Assembly (NCBI RefSeq): GCF_029537235.1
Contig: NZ_CP120639.1
Span: 620,001-684,000 of the forward strand
Source of the DNA: Rhizobium sp. 32-5/1
Lineage (GTDB): Bacteria; Pseudomonadota; Alphaproteobacteria; Rhizobiales; Rhizobiaceae
Length of the DNA stretch: 64,000 nucleotides
Direction: 5' to 3'
The notes beneath the pieces were generated by a model. That model did not search any database and had not been told where the DNA came from. It worked only from the letters and a program-made list of their open reading frames with translations. How positions within the stretch are numbered: position 1 is the stretch's first letter; each line of letters opens with the position of its first letter. Positions 27,017 to 36,203 of the stretch are shown here, piece by piece. The position numbers were made by a program, and so were the translations under genes.

Positions 27017-28083
27017 TTAACCCTCCAGGATCGTCGTGATTGCAGTCAAAAGATGTGTGTTGTCGTCCGGTGTACCGATGGTGACCCGGATATGATGCGG
27101 CAGGTAGAAGGCCGGACGCACCATGACACCGTGCTTGACCAACGCCGCCGTTAGCATTTCAGCGTCGTAGCCGTCAGGGCAGCGAAACATAACGAAGTTG
27201 GCTTGGCTTGGTGTGACCTCAAGGCCCAGTTCAGAGAGCTTTTCCGTAATCCGGCGACGCTCGATATGGTTGTTTTCGACCGTCCGGCTCAGATGGTCGG
27301 TATCTTCCAGTGCGGCCCGAGCCGCCTCCATGCCGGCGGTGCCAACGTGAAAGCTGCGCTTCAGCTTCTGTACCTTTGCTACAATCCGCGCCGGCGCTAT
27401 GCCATAACCAAGACGCATTCCCGCAAGTCCGTAGGCCTTGGAAAAGCTGTGGATTATCACGATGTTCCGATCATCAAGAACATGCCGGATCGCGTCAGGA
27501 AGACCATGTTCCGTAGCAAATTGATAATAGACTTCGTCGTAGATCACAGTGACATGTTTGGGCAGTCCTTCGAGAATAGACGTCAACAAATCTTTGCCAA
27601 ACCACGTTCCGGTTGGGTTGTTTGGATTACACAAATAGATCAGCCGTGTTTCATCCGTGACCGCTGACAAGATCGCATCCACGTCAAGGCGAAAGTTGGG
27701 CTCGATAAGGGAATCTTATCAATGGCGCATCCCTTGTTAGTAAGTGATTGCGAATAGGCGCCGAAGCACGGCGGGCATATTATCGCTCGCTCGCCGGTGA
27801 GGATGAGTGCGTCCTCAACGAGCGACAGGACCTCGACGCCGCTGTTGGCCGAGAAAAAGTGAGATGGTGCCAGACCCCGGCCGTGGAAGCCCGCAAGAGC
27901 ATCGCATAGCTTGCTATCCGTGCGTTCCGGATAGAGATTAGATGAGCCGATGGCTGATTGCGCAGCGGCAACCGCCTTCGGCGAAGGACCAAAAGGGTTT
28001 TCGTTCGACGAGAGCTTTGTAATCGCCAGACCCTCGGCCAAACCCCTTACTTCGTCGATTGATAAACCAGCCTTATACTCCAT
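27017..28083 (-). CDS. HisC-like pyridoxal-phosphate aminotransferase (class I/II), frame broken once
   Basis: Two frames (from 28083, then to 27017) join with one base restored at the G run 27709-27711, giving about 355 residues, the normal HisC length. It has the opening KLSSNENPFGPSPKA of histidinol-phosphate-type aminotransferases, LCNPNNPTGTWF, the strand IYDEVYYQF, and the PLP lysine in IHSFSKAYGLAGMRLGYG. Members of this family also transaminate aromatic amino acids. It is the first gene of the operon HisC-like, ThDP enzyme, P-loop, HAD, aldehyde dehydrogenase, so it probably feeds a keto acid to a decarboxylation route rather than making histidine. A LuxR gene is divergent from it. 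Confidence 0.87.
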
Positions 28084-28331
28084 AGCGGGACCTCTCAGGA
28101 TACGAGCGTGTCGCAGGGCGAGATGGCAGCACGCGAACCTACATTTAAGGGCTTATTTAGCATTTATCTGGTTCGAGCTATGTCATCCTTTTCGGACGAC
28201 AAACAACGTCGGAACGTCTTCTCACGAACCGGCGTCGTTGAGCCGTTGCTCACCTGAATTTTGAACCCAGGGCACGGCAACCTCACCCATTTCGATTGAT
28301 AAGACCCATCGGGCTATGCGATGTTCCGCTT

Positions 28332-29101
28332 ATGTCGTTGGAAGAATACTTTTCCGGCAGGGGCGCCGAGCGTCTTCTGCGATCGCTTTCGGAATGCCTG
28401 CATTCAGTGGGCACTGAGGGATTCAATACAAGCTTTCTCAAACTCACCGAACACGTCGTCAAGGCCGACCAATGTATGGTATTTTCGTACCGCGCTGACA
28501 GGCCCGAATGCTATTTGTCATTCAACAGGCGTCAGAGCAAAAATGCGGCGAACCTCGCTGCGAAATATCTGCGGTCGGCCTATCGGGAAGATCCGGTTGT
28601 CAAATATTTAGACAAAGTACAAACGGTCAATGAAATGCGAATTTTGCGCCTTTCCGACCTCAGGGCGGAGATGCCGGAACATTATTATCAAACATTCTTT
28701 CGAGCGAGTGGCATCGTGGACAAGATTGTCGTCATAGTCGGCACCAAGGAAGAGGCTCTTGCACTCAATTTCTATCGGTTCACGGAGAGCGGCGCGTTTA
28801 CCGTGAGCGATGAGAGCCTGCAAATTCCCTTTTGGCAAATCGTTTCGAAAATAGCCCTTCTGCACTATACAGGGAAGAAGGCCGCTCAGCTTCGCAGTCC
28901 CTTGAATTCGCTGTCAAAACGGGAAAAAACATTTGCGAATCCATGCTAAAGGGGCTGGCGTCAGATGCAATCGCCTGGAAGCTCAATATCTCTGTCAACA
29001 CCGTCAAGACATACCGGCAACGCGCCTATGCCAAGTTGGGAATCAACTCGAAAGCGGCACTTTTCTCTCTCTGCAACGAGCATACCACCGAAATAGACTG
29101 A
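28332..29101 (+). CDS. LuxR-type transcriptional regulator, frame broken once
   Basis: About 256 residues after restoring one A in the run 28924-28929: the first frame ends SLSKREK and the other continues ICESMLKGLASDAIAWKLN. The C-terminus is a GerE helix-turn-helix (ISVNTVKTYRQRAYAKLGINSK). The N-terminal half (LTEHVVKADQCMVFSYRADR, YREDPVVKYL) is like autoinducer-binding domains, including a D-P pair, but other hallmark Trp/Tyr positions are not obvious. ATG at 28332 is preferred over TTG at 28296. It is divergent from the five-gene operon and 70-160 bases before the hydroxylase gene, so it could control both. Confidence 0.85.
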
Positions 29102-29257
29102 CCTCAGTTCGTGTTTGCTGCCTTGAGTTTTGTCATTCACTGCGCCTTCTGATTTTATGCCAGTTAAGCGTTGGGTAGTTTGGGTACTGTTGAGACATTC
29201 CGACGCGCGCTTACCAATCAATCGCCTCCGTGCTTTTTTGGCGTTCCGGCCCACATA

Positions 29258-30975
29258 ATGTCGCCTGTTTTGGGGGACAGACCGGCAATCCCGACCAACG
29301 TAAAATCTGAAACTTCGGAGGACGTTAAGGATATCGAGGAGGCGATTTTGAGACCCGCAGGACGCAGCGAAACTGAATCTCGCTATTTTCATTACCCGTA
29401 CTTCGATGCACCGGGAAAGCAAGTGCACACCGCTGGCCAGACCGCCAAAGTGGCGATCGTCGGCGCGGGCCCAGTTGGAATGACCGCAGCGCTCACATTG
29501 GCAAGAGAAGGAATTCCTTCACTTCTTTTCGACAACAAATCGACATTTAATGACGGCAGCCGAGCTATCTGCGTCGCCCGTCCGAGCTATCAGATCCTTC
29601 AGCGGCTTGGCATTGCCGCGCCTTTTGTGGAAAAGGCGCTTGGCTGGACGACCGGGCGCTCATTTTATCGCGGGAAGCAAATCCTTGAGTTCAAAATGCC
29701 GGACAGCGAGGGCGAAAAGTTTCGCCCCATGTATAACATCCAGCAGCAATATATCGAGGAGTTCCTCTGGAACGCGGTAAGCGCCAACCCACTAATCGAA
29801 ACACGCTGGCAAAGTTCGGTCGACGGTATCGAGGATAGAAATGACGGCGTCTGCCTGACGGTCAAAGACCCGGACGGCGTTTATTCAATCTGTGCCGAGT
29901 GGATCCTAGCTTGCGACGGTGCGCGAAGCAATATCCGTGCAAAGAGGGGACTGCGTCTTCAGGGCCAGAATTTTGAAGGTCGTTATGTCATCGCCGACGT
30001 GCAGATGGACCATGACTATCCCACGATACGACGAGCGCTTTTCGACCCACGCTGCCGTCCCGGCGGGACCGTCCTGATCCACCGGCAGCCGGACAATATC
30101 TGGCGTATCGACTACCAACTTAGCGAAAACGAGGCTACCGAGGACGCGATAAGGGAAGACAAGGTTCGGCAAAGTGTAACGGCCGTTCTCGATGAGATCG
30201 GTCATACCGGGCCGTGGGAGTTGGAGTGGTGGAGCGTTTACTCGGCCAATACGTTAGCTCTCGCTGATTATCGCGACGGGCGTGTGTTTTTCGCCGGCGA
30301 CAGCGCGCATGTCGTTCCGATTTTTGGCGTTCGCGGCCTGAACAATGGCGTTGCCGACGCGGCCAATATCGGCTGGAAACTCGGGTGGGTGCTAAACGGC
30401 AAGGCTGGCGAGGCTCTGCTCGACACTTACTCGCCGGAGCGGCGTGGCGCGACACTCGACGTCTTTGCCAATGCTTCTAAGAGCGCCCGTTTCATGACAC
30501 CGAACACGCATGGTTGGAGGCTTATGCGAGATGCCGCACTTTCGCTCGCTCTCGATCATCCCTTCGCTGGCGCTCTGGCAAATCCCCGCCAGATGACCGC
30601 CTATACCTACAGCGACAGCCCCGCCGTCGCACCCGATGACACAAATTTCACCGCAGGCCCGGTGGCTGGATCAGTATTCCAGGATGTAGGTTTAAATGGC
30701 GGACATCTTTCCGAAAAGCTCGGACACGGCTTTACGGTACTTTGTTTCGACGAGGAACTTTCGGCGCGTCTTGAGGACGCATTTACCCCGGGGCGGATGT
30801 GACTGTTCTGTCACTGCCCTGTGGTTCTCCTATCGCAGATGCCTACGGTGCAGTGAACGGAACTGTCTATCTCATACGGCCGGACACGCATATCGCAGGT
30901 CGATGGGCCAAAGCCGACGTGGCAACAGTTTTGGATGCTTATCGCATTGCAACCTGCCAGCAAGGAACCGCCTAA
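29258..30975 (+). CDS. FAD-dependent aromatic hydroxylase (MhpA/MhaA-like), frame broken once
   Basis: A flavoprotein monooxygenase of the FAD_binding_3 type, about 572 residues after restoring one G in the run 30790-30793. Motifs: VAIVGAGPVGMTAALTLA for FAD, the middle DG motif in LACDGARSNIRAKRGL, and GRVFFAGDSAHVVPIFGVRGLN for the flavin ribityl chain. After the break the C-terminal thioredoxin-like domain continues (DVTVLSLPCGSP, LIRPDTHIAGRW) to a TAA that overlaps the DUF2783 start. Start is uncertain: the frame opens at 29171, but ATG 29258 is reasonable. It hydroxylates a phenolic ring with NAD(P)H and O2. The DUF2783 partner suggests a 3-hydroxyphenylacetate 6-hydroxylase-like enzyme that makes homogentisate; the substrate is inference. 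Confidence 0.85.
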
Positions 30976-31160
30976 TGACCGTCGATGAAATAGAAGCCAT
31001 TTACGACGCGATCGCTATAAAGATAGATGAAGTCGGCGAAGGCCAAGCAGAACTCTACCTGGCAAAGCTGTCGCTTCTTCTCGCTGAAGCGACAGGAGAA
31101 CGGCAGACTGCGATGAAGTGCGTCTCCGACGCGGCTTCCGGTTTGATCCCATCGGCTTGA
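30975..31160 (+). CDS. DUF2783 small protein, likely partner of the FAD hydroxylase
   Basis: A 61-residue helical protein, MTVDEIEAIYDAIA... with AELYLAKLSLLLAEATGE, which matches the DUF2783 pattern. Genes of this family normally follow an FAD-dependent aromatic hydroxylase, and it starts inside that gene's stop codon here (TAATG). In Pseudomonas putida a small coupling protein (MhaB) is needed by the flavoprotein MhaA for 3-hydroxyphenylacetate hydroxylation; I suggest the same relation, from memory of the literature and without an alignment. Confidence 0.8.
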   Translation: MTVDEIEAIYDAIAIKIDEVGEGQAELYLAKLSLLLAEATGERQTAMKCVSDAASGLIPSA

Positions 31161-31328
31161 TCCCATCGCGCAGGAAAATCGTAACTATCCGGTGAAGGCC
31201 GCTACGGTTTCGCCTGATGGAATGCTCACGTTTAGCGAACGCGCTGTTTAGCCGGATCGGGAGGTTCGGGTTGAAAGCTGCTTGTCCGCCGCTGCGGACA
31301 GAAACGGACAAGCCGCCACAGAGGTTCG

Positions 31329-32209
31329 CTATTTCAGGGGCAGGAAGAGCTCTGCCACCGCTGCATGTTCAGGTGCTTCGGGAAAGAAGGTGAGACGCTG
31401 GCAATACAGGGGAAATCCCTAGCTTCCTCGCCACTGGCCGGCAGCCAATCGCGATAGAGATAAAGCGCGGCAGGCTCCAGATCATCAGTGTTGCCGACGA
31501 CTTTCAGCACGGCGCAACGGCCGCCGGGGATCATGCCCGCCTCGATATGCTCTCCATTCGTCTTGATCGGCTGATCGGTGCTGACACAAAGGTCCAGCCG
31601 ATACTCGTCCGGAGACGTCACCCGCGGATCGGAATGGAAGATGTTGAAAGTCAAACTGGTCTTCGGATTCAGGCCAGTGGCTTTGCGCCATGCTATGAAG
31701 CGTTTGATCGTGTCGCCGATCCTTGCCGGATCACCTCGGTGTTTCATGATCGCGACAGGGGTCGGAGACACCTCGCGGATTTCGATGTCATTGGCTGCAA
31801 ATGTCCTTTGCATAAGCTTACTCCTTGCTTGGTTGAGAGGCCATAGGGCCGCAAGCCACGGCTCCCAATCGGGAGATTTCCTGAACTGCGAAGGCGACTG
31901 GCTGAACCGTTGCCGAAATGCGCGGGCAAAGGCGTCAGGAGCTTCGTAGCCGGCATCCATCGCTATCTCGGTCACGCTGTCTACGTCTCTGTAGGCAAGC
32001 CTGTAGGATGCCCGCTTCATGCGGAGGAGCTGGATATAGCGATGCACAGACAGCCCAAAGGCCGCCGCGAACTGCCGATGGAAATGATACTTGGAGAAGG
32101 CGGCCACGCAGCTCAACTCGTCCAGGTCCAGATTGCGGTCGAGATGCTGATCAATGTGATCTAGGACCCGTTGCATCCGGGCATGATAGTTTCGAAGCGT
32201 CGTCGTCAT
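31329..32209 (-). CDS. AraC-type regulator with GyrI-like effector domain, frame broken near the end
   Basis: Residues about 8 to 110 are an N-terminal double helix-turn-helix of AraC/XylS type (LDELSCVAAFSKYHFHRQFAA and VTEIAMDAGYEAPDAFARAFR). The rest is a GyrI-like small-molecule binding domain, as in Rob and SoxS-associated multidrug regulators. One base lost in the G run 31409-31412 spoils the last 28 residues; restored, the tail reads RDFPLYCQRLTFF and ends VAELFLPLK, the usual end of this family, with TAG at 31329. The domain order (DNA binding first) is typical for the group. Nearest neighbours are DUF2783 (convergent) and the IS66 element. Confidence 0.88.
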
Positions 32210-32365
32210 TATCCTGTCCTTACCGTGGCAGGATCAAATAGCCCCGCACAAATGCTGTGCGCTCGACCGATCTTGCGGATTATCAGGCTTGGCTGCTCAG
32301 CATTTACGTCGGCCTATGAGGTAGCCATCCGGCAGGGGGTGTCGGAATCCACTGTGGAGCGCACA

Positions 32366-34021
32366 TTATGCCGCCTGAGCGTTCAGCGTCTTCGGTATCC
32401 AGTTCCACGGCAGCAATTGCTCCAGCCTGCTGATCGGCGTGTCCGCAATGTTGGCGAGGACGTCGGCGAGCCAGGCCTGCGGGTCGATGTCATTGAGCTT
32501 GGCGCTCATGATCAGTGTCGCCATGAACGCCGCACGTTCAGCACCACGATCCGATCCGGCGAAGAGCCATGACTTCCTGCCGAGTGCAAAGCCTCTGAGC
32601 GCTCGTTCGGCAGCATTGTTCGTCAGGCAAATCCGGCCGTCATCGAGGAATGACGTAAAGCCATCCCATCGCTTGAGCATGTAATCTATCGCCTCGGCGA
32701 CGGGAGAACTGCGCGACAGTTTTGCCCGCTCAATTTGGAGCCAATCATGCAGCTCTTCGGCGAGTGGCAGGCTGTCCCCTCGGCGCCGCTCCAGGCGTTG
32801 GTCGGCGGCAAGACCGTTGATCTCCCGTTCAATATCGAACAGGGCATCGATCCGTTTGACGGCCTCCAGTGCCATCGGCGAGATCGGCGCGGCTTTGCTG
32901 CCACGTTTGGCGTTCGCGGCCATGTCAGCCAGCACGAAGAACTTGCGGCGTGAATGTGCCCAGCAGAGTGCTTGGCGCAGAGGCGCGGGATCGCGATTGA
33001 CCTTGAACAGCGGATTGTAGCCGCCATAGGCATCCGCCTGCAGAATGCCGGTGAAGGTCTTCAGGTGGCGTGCGGGATGCTCCTGTCGCCGGTCTCGCGA
33101 CGCGTAGAACAGAGCTGCTGGCGGTGACAGCCCGCCAAACGGCCGGTCATCCCGGACATAGGTCCAGATGCGGCCCGTATCGGTCTTTCCCTTCGCCAGG
33201 ATCGGCACGGTCGTGTCGTCGCCATGCAGTCGCTCGGCGGCCAGGACATGGGCCTCGATCAACGAATGGATTGGCTTCAGGGCCGCGGTGTCAGTACCGA
33301 CCTGATCGGCAAGCGTCGACAGGCTGAGATCGATCCCCTCTCGGGCATAGCGCTCGCTTTGGCGATTGAGCGGCTGATGCTGGGCGAACTTCTCGAACAG
33401 GATCATCGCCAGAAGGTTCGGGCCGGCAAAGCCGCGGGGTGTCACATGGAAGGGTGCTGGCGGCTGCGTGATCTTCTCGCATTCGCGGCAGGAGAACTTC
33501 TCCCGCACGGTCTGAATGACCTTCCACTGACGCGGGATGACCTCCAGCGTCTCTGTGATATCCTCACCGAGCTTCGACAGCTTGGCCGAGCCGCAGCAGG
33601 AGCAGTTTGTTGGGGCAGCAATGACGACACGTTCGCGTGGCAGATGCTCGGGAAACGGCTTGCGTGAAGGACGCTTGCGCTCGAAGGCCCTGACGGTCGA
33701 GCCCTTGGCAACCATCTCCGCCGCGAGCTCGTCTTCGCCGGCATCAGCTTCGAGTTCTTCGAGTTGCAGTTCCATCTGGTCGAGAAGCCGCGCCTTGCGC
33801 TCCGAGCGACTGCCGTAAAGCTCTCGGCGGACCTTCTCGATCTCCAGCTTCAACCGTGCGATCAGCGCCTCGGAATGTGACACGAGCGCCTTTGCGCTCG
33901 CAGCTTCCGCCTTGGCAGTCGCCGCTTCTACCTCGGCAACAACACGCCGCGAACGCTCTTCGGCCAGCAGTGCGAGCGCACTGGCAAGGTCATTTGGAAG
34001 CTGGTCGACGGGGTTGCTCAT
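32366..34021 (-). CDS. tnpC: IS66 transposase TnpC
   Basis: A 551-residue DDE transposase, normal length. It has an N-terminal leucine-rich coiled coil (LALLAEERSRRVVAEVEAAT), a Cys-rich zinc-finger region (CSCCGSAKLSKLGEDITETLEVIPRQWKV in short form CSCCG; EKFSCRECE), and the catalytic core: HGDDTTVPILAKG for the first Asp, LQADAYGGYNPLF for the second, and the terminal Glu in NNAAERALRGFALGRKSW. Intact and probably functional together with the two small upstream genes. Confidence 0.95.
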   Translation of the reverse strand: MSNPVDQLPNDLASALALLAEERSRRVVAEVEAATAKAEAASAKALVSHSEALIARLKLEIEKVRRELYGSRSERKARLLDQMELQLEELEADAGEDELAAEMVAKGSTVRAFERKRPSRKPFPEHLPRERVVIAAPTNCSCCGSAKLSKLGEDITETLEVIPRQWKVIQTVREKFSCRECEKITQPPAPFHVTPRGFAGPNLLAMILFEKFAQHQPLNRQSERYAREGIDLSLSTLADQVGTDTAALKPIHSLIEAHVLAAERLHGDDTTVPILAKGKTDTGRIWTYVRDDRPFGGLSPPAALFYASRDRRQEHPARHLKTFTGILQADAYGGYNPLFKVNRDPAPLRQALCWAHSRRKFFVLADMAANAKRGSKAAPISPMALEAVKRIDALFDIEREINGLAADQRLERRRGDSLPLAEELHDWLQIERAKLSRSSPVAEAIDYMLKRWDGFTSFLDDGRICLTNNAAERALRGFALGRKSWLFAGSDRGAERAAFMATLIMSAKLNDIDPQAWLADVLANIADTPISRLEQLLPWNWIPKTLNAQAA

Positions 34022-34066
34022 GGGGAGATGGAATCATATTCGCCCCCGCCATTCCAGTGTTTTTGC

Positions 34067-34414
34067 TCATCCAGCCGATGTTGGTCGCCAGGTCCTTTGC
34101 GGCATCCGCCAGTCGATGCCTTCCAGCAGATAACCGAGCTGCCCAGGCGTAATCACGACGGTCCCATCTGCCGCCGACGGCCATATGAAGCGTCCCCGCT
34201 CCAGCTTCTTCGTGAACAGGCAGGCTCCCTGGCCATCATGCCAGATGACCTTGATCAGGCCACCGCCACGACCGCGAAAGACGAACAGATGCCCGCACAT
34301 CGGATCGCGCTTCAGCGTCTCTTGCACCATCAGCGACAGACCAGGAAAGCCTTTGCGCATGTCCGTATGGCCGGTCGCCAACCAGACCTTCACACCAGCA
34401 GGAACCGGGATCAT
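34067..34414 (-). CDS. tnpB: IS66 accessory protein TnpB
   Basis: A 115-residue protein with the TnpB signature: VWLATGHTDMRKGFPGLSLM, then DPMCGHLFVFRGRGGGLIKV and KVIWHDGQGACLFTKKLERG. It is required with TnpA for transposition of IS66 elements but its biochemical role is not known. It overlaps the tnpA stop by 4 bases and ends 45 bases before tnpC. Confidence 0.95.
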   Translation of the reverse strand: MIPVPAGVKVWLATGHTDMRKGFPGLSLMVQETLKRDPMCGHLFVFRGRGGGLIKVIWHDGQGACLFTKKLERGRFIWPSAADGTVVITPGQLGYLLEGIDWRMPQRTWRPTSAG

Positions 34415-34821
34415 CGCCGACCCAGCACAAAATCGAGAATGCGGCCAAGCGCCTCCGTGTCTATGTCGCTGTCCACACGGACACGGCGACCGCGGCCCAG
34501 CTCAATCGTCACATCGCTACGCTTCCGGCGGGACTGCGATGGGGCTGGCGCTTCTAAGGCGGCTGGCTGGGCTGCCGGCGCGGCCTCCGACACGATCACG
34601 GGCACCAAGGTGTTCGCCACCTGAAGCGACGGCTCCTCGATCCGGCAGAGTTCCTTGCGCCACCGAAAGAGCTGGCTCACGTGGATGCCGGCCGATCGCG
34701 CAATCTCGGAAAGAACCGCACCAGGCTCAAGGCAGGCTGCAACGAGCCGCTCTTTGTCCTCGCGAGACCAGCGCCGGCGGCGCTCGACAGACGTGATGAC
34801 CTCAATCGGATGCTTCGTCAT
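34411..34821 (-). CDS. tnpA: IS66 accessory protein TnpA
   Basis: A 136-residue protein with an IS3/IS66-type helix-turn-helix (RRWSREDKERLVAACLEPGA, IARSAGIHVSQLFRWRKEL), a Pro-Ala linker and a C-terminal LGRGRRVRV-D-LGRILDFVLGRR segment. The frame opens further upstream (34917) but that part crosses the element's terminal repeat; ATG at 34821 (MTKHPIEV) is the right start. Probably a DNA-binding helper. Confidence 0.93.
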   Translation of the reverse strand: MTKHPIEVITSVERRRRWSREDKERLVAACLEPGAVLSEIARSAGIHVSQLFRWRKELCRIEEPSLQVANTLVPVIVSEAAPAAQPAALEAPAPSQSRRKRSDVTIELGRGRRVRVDSDIDTEALGRILDFVLGRR

Positions 34822-34931
34822 AGGACTACTCCTAGTGTTTGCACTAGGACTTCCGATGTTCGCATCAACCTCGCAAGACGGCCCTCCCCGGGGGCTTACG
34901 GAAAATCGAACCAACACGCTTCAACGCCAGC

Positions 34932-35931
34932 TTATTGGCCCCAATTCTCCTTGTCCTGCCAGCGTCTCCGAGCTCGCCAAAATACGGTTGAATCGGCATA
35001 GCCGAGCGCGTCCGCGATGCGAATTTTTTGAGACTTGCATCAATTTGTTTTTGAGCGAGTTCTCGACGGTGGCACTCAACTAGCTCCCGCAGAGACGTTC
35101 CCTCATGCTGGAGGCGGCGTTGCAAGGTTCGCTGTGTCACGCCGAGATCCTCTGCGATCAAGGCAATGGTGATACGCCTATATCCCAGGTGCATTCCGAT
35201 CAACGAGTTCACCCGGTCCCGCAAGGACTTGCTCTCTTTAATCGAGAGATCGTTAATATGCCGCTCTAGGATCGAAACGAGTGCGGGATCTTCACTCCGG
35301 AAGATCCGTTGGGCATCTGCCTTGGTAATGACAAGGCGGTTACTTGACTGCCCGAATTTTACGGAAGTTTTGAAAATCTTATCAAGCTCGTTTGTCCTAT
35401 TCGGCGGCTCGGGATGCTCGAAATGTATTTCCGCAGGCTGCCAATTGCGCGAGAAGCAAAGGCGAATGAGTTGGCAGCATATGGAGAGCGTAAACTCGCT
35501 ATCTTGCCGCCGAGGCCACAAGTTTGGGACGGAAATCTGGTAATTCCAAACGTAATTGTCTCCAATCTCTTGAAACCCACTTGACGTCCCACCTTGAATG
35601 GCAGTGACATAAAGCGTGAGGCGATCAACCGCTTCACGGATCGTTGGAGAAATTGAGAAAAGCACTCCAGCTGGACCTAAATCACCTGGAGTTACTTTCG
35701 TACCGAGAACTGCGCCCAGATTCCCCAAACCGCTCAATCTTGCGGCGTCCTCAAAAAGTGAGACGTATAATGCAAGCGGGACCATGGCGTAGGGATCAGT
35801 GAATTGCCCCGGAGCATTCCATGGCGAGCAAGTAGCGCATCGACATGGAGGCCAGTTTCCTCAATCTGTGTAAGAATTGGGATAAGCACCGACGCACGAA
35901 TAGCTGCTACCGTGGACAATGTGACCTCCAA
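34932..35931 (-). CDS. AraC-type regulator with N-terminal arabinose-binding-like domain, frame broken twice
   Basis: Reads as one 333-residue AraC protein if a base is restored in two runs: C run 35807-35810 (join LLARHGMLRGQF then TDPYAMVPLALYVSLF) and T run 35024-35029 (join QIDASLKK then IRIADALGYADSTVFWRA). The stop is then TAA at 34932, outside the IS66 element. N-terminal half is the AraC-type dimerisation/ligand domain; the C-terminal helix-turn-helix shows ALIAEDLGVTQRTLQRRL and RIADALGYADSTVFWRARRRW, the OruR/ArgR subgroup. It may regulate the acetoacetyl-CoA synthetase and homogentisate genes next to it, but those have their own MarR gene. Confidence 0.85.
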
Positions 35932-36203
35932 GAAGAGCTCTCACCGATATGCTCAGTTTCTGAAAGCTGTGGCGCAATATATCGAAGTCCCGGCTTAATG
36001 TACAATATCGCTGGTTATCGGTCCGACCTACCCCTCTTGAAAAGAAGCAATTCTGGGACGGGTTCGTCGAGAGACGAAGTTCACATATCACTGGCAGTAC
36101 GCGCGTGGCCGTGGTCGCCCCCGTCGAAGTCTTTATTCGCTACGTTCTGCTTCTGCCTAATGCTGTATCAAGTTCGGTACCTAGGGCAGGCACCACTCAT
36201 ATA

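Larger units (their letters stand above)
32321..34899 (-). mobile_element. IS66-family insertion sequence, complete
   Basis: About 2.58 kb with the three-gene set tnpA-tnpB-tnpC on the minus strand. Imperfect ends match when read inward: GTAAGCCCCCGGGGAGGG at the right (34899 leftward) and GTAGCCATCCGGCAGGGG at the left (from 32321). GTAAGC is the family's terminal motif. The expected 8-base target duplication is not seen (CCTATGAG against GGAAAATC), so either an end is off by some bases or the flanks have been rearranged. Confidence 0.85.

Noticed and set aside
32313..34907. Target-site duplication around the IS66 element
   Set aside because: Flanking octamers CCTATGAG and GGAAAATC do not match and no shift of a few bases gives a convincing pair.
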